This document shows, piece after piece, positions 63,946 through 64,000 of a stretch of 64,000 bases of DNA (its first letter is position 1; every line of letters starts with the position of its first letter). The notes beneath the pieces were generated by a model. It did not search any database and was not told where the DNA came from. It was given only the letters and a program-made list of their open reading frames with translations. A program made the position numbers and the translations under genes. The stretch comes from Catonella morbi ATCC 51271 (lineage in GTDB: Bacteria > Bacillota > Clostridia > Lachnospirales > Lachnospiraceae), in the NCBI RefSeq assembly GCF_000160035.2, contig NZ_KI535368.1, positions 620,001 through 684,000 on the forward strand. The letters are read 5' to 3'.

Positions 63946-64000
63946 CGACTTTGTCCTCCCTGCCATATAATTTGCGTAATAATTCCAGAGATTTTTCAAT

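Overview
The window is AT-rich DNA from a low-GC, anaerobic Firmicute, most likely a member of the Lachnospiraceae (Clostridia). The evidence is the strong AGGAGG ribosome sites, frequent TTG/GTG starts, lipobox lipoproteins, YesM/YesN-type two-component systems next to sugar ABC transporters, and protein families typical of that group. No rRNA, tRNA, CRISPR array, prophage module or intact transposase gene was seen. Species cannot be fixed from this sequence.

Layout. 1-6 kb: a MerR regulator cut by the window edge, a GNAT acetyltransferase, a McrBC-type restriction pair (McrB with an EVE/PUA-like insert) and a NUDIX hydrolase. 6-17.4 kb: one long minus-strand operon, livKHMGF, dhaK, dhaL, two zinc-type URO-D-family proteins, a degenerate sigma-54-type regulator, then a CyuA-like cysteine desulfidase. 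It looks like an uptake and catabolic pathway for an unknown small molecule. A peroxiredoxin C-terminal remnant lies at its end. 17.9-23.9 kb: secreted proteins and lipoproteins, a 2,4-diaminopentanoate-dehydrogenase-like enzyme flanked by inverted copies of a MITE-like repeat, and a MerR/GyrI-type regulator. 23.9-34.3 kb: a D12-class adenine methylase, then a two-component system and an ABC operon with a GH172 (DUF2961) enzyme and two paralogous binding proteins. This block ends in a second, partial copy of the methylase 3' end. 34.4-42.4 kb: a second carbohydrate locus with a cytoplasmic sulfatase, ABC transporter and YesM/YesN system. 42.6 kb: a beta-class DNA methyltransferase. 44-64 kb: OmpR-type two-component systems, three paralogous secreted proteins with tandem 16-residue 'FAYPG' repeats, a complete Wadjet defence operon (jetABCD) with an unknown three-gene cassette behind it, and an ABC-2 exporter at the right edge.

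The most interesting points are these. First, the three-gene cassette (47.1-48.7 kb) and the Wadjet operon carry near-identical promoters with a shared inverted repeat. Second, the FAYPG proteins form an undescribed repeat family whose promoter, gene and terminator were duplicated as a unit. Third, a 165-bp structured repeat family has three copies here. Fourth, the Liv/Dha/URO-D/CyuA operon has no pathway that I can name.
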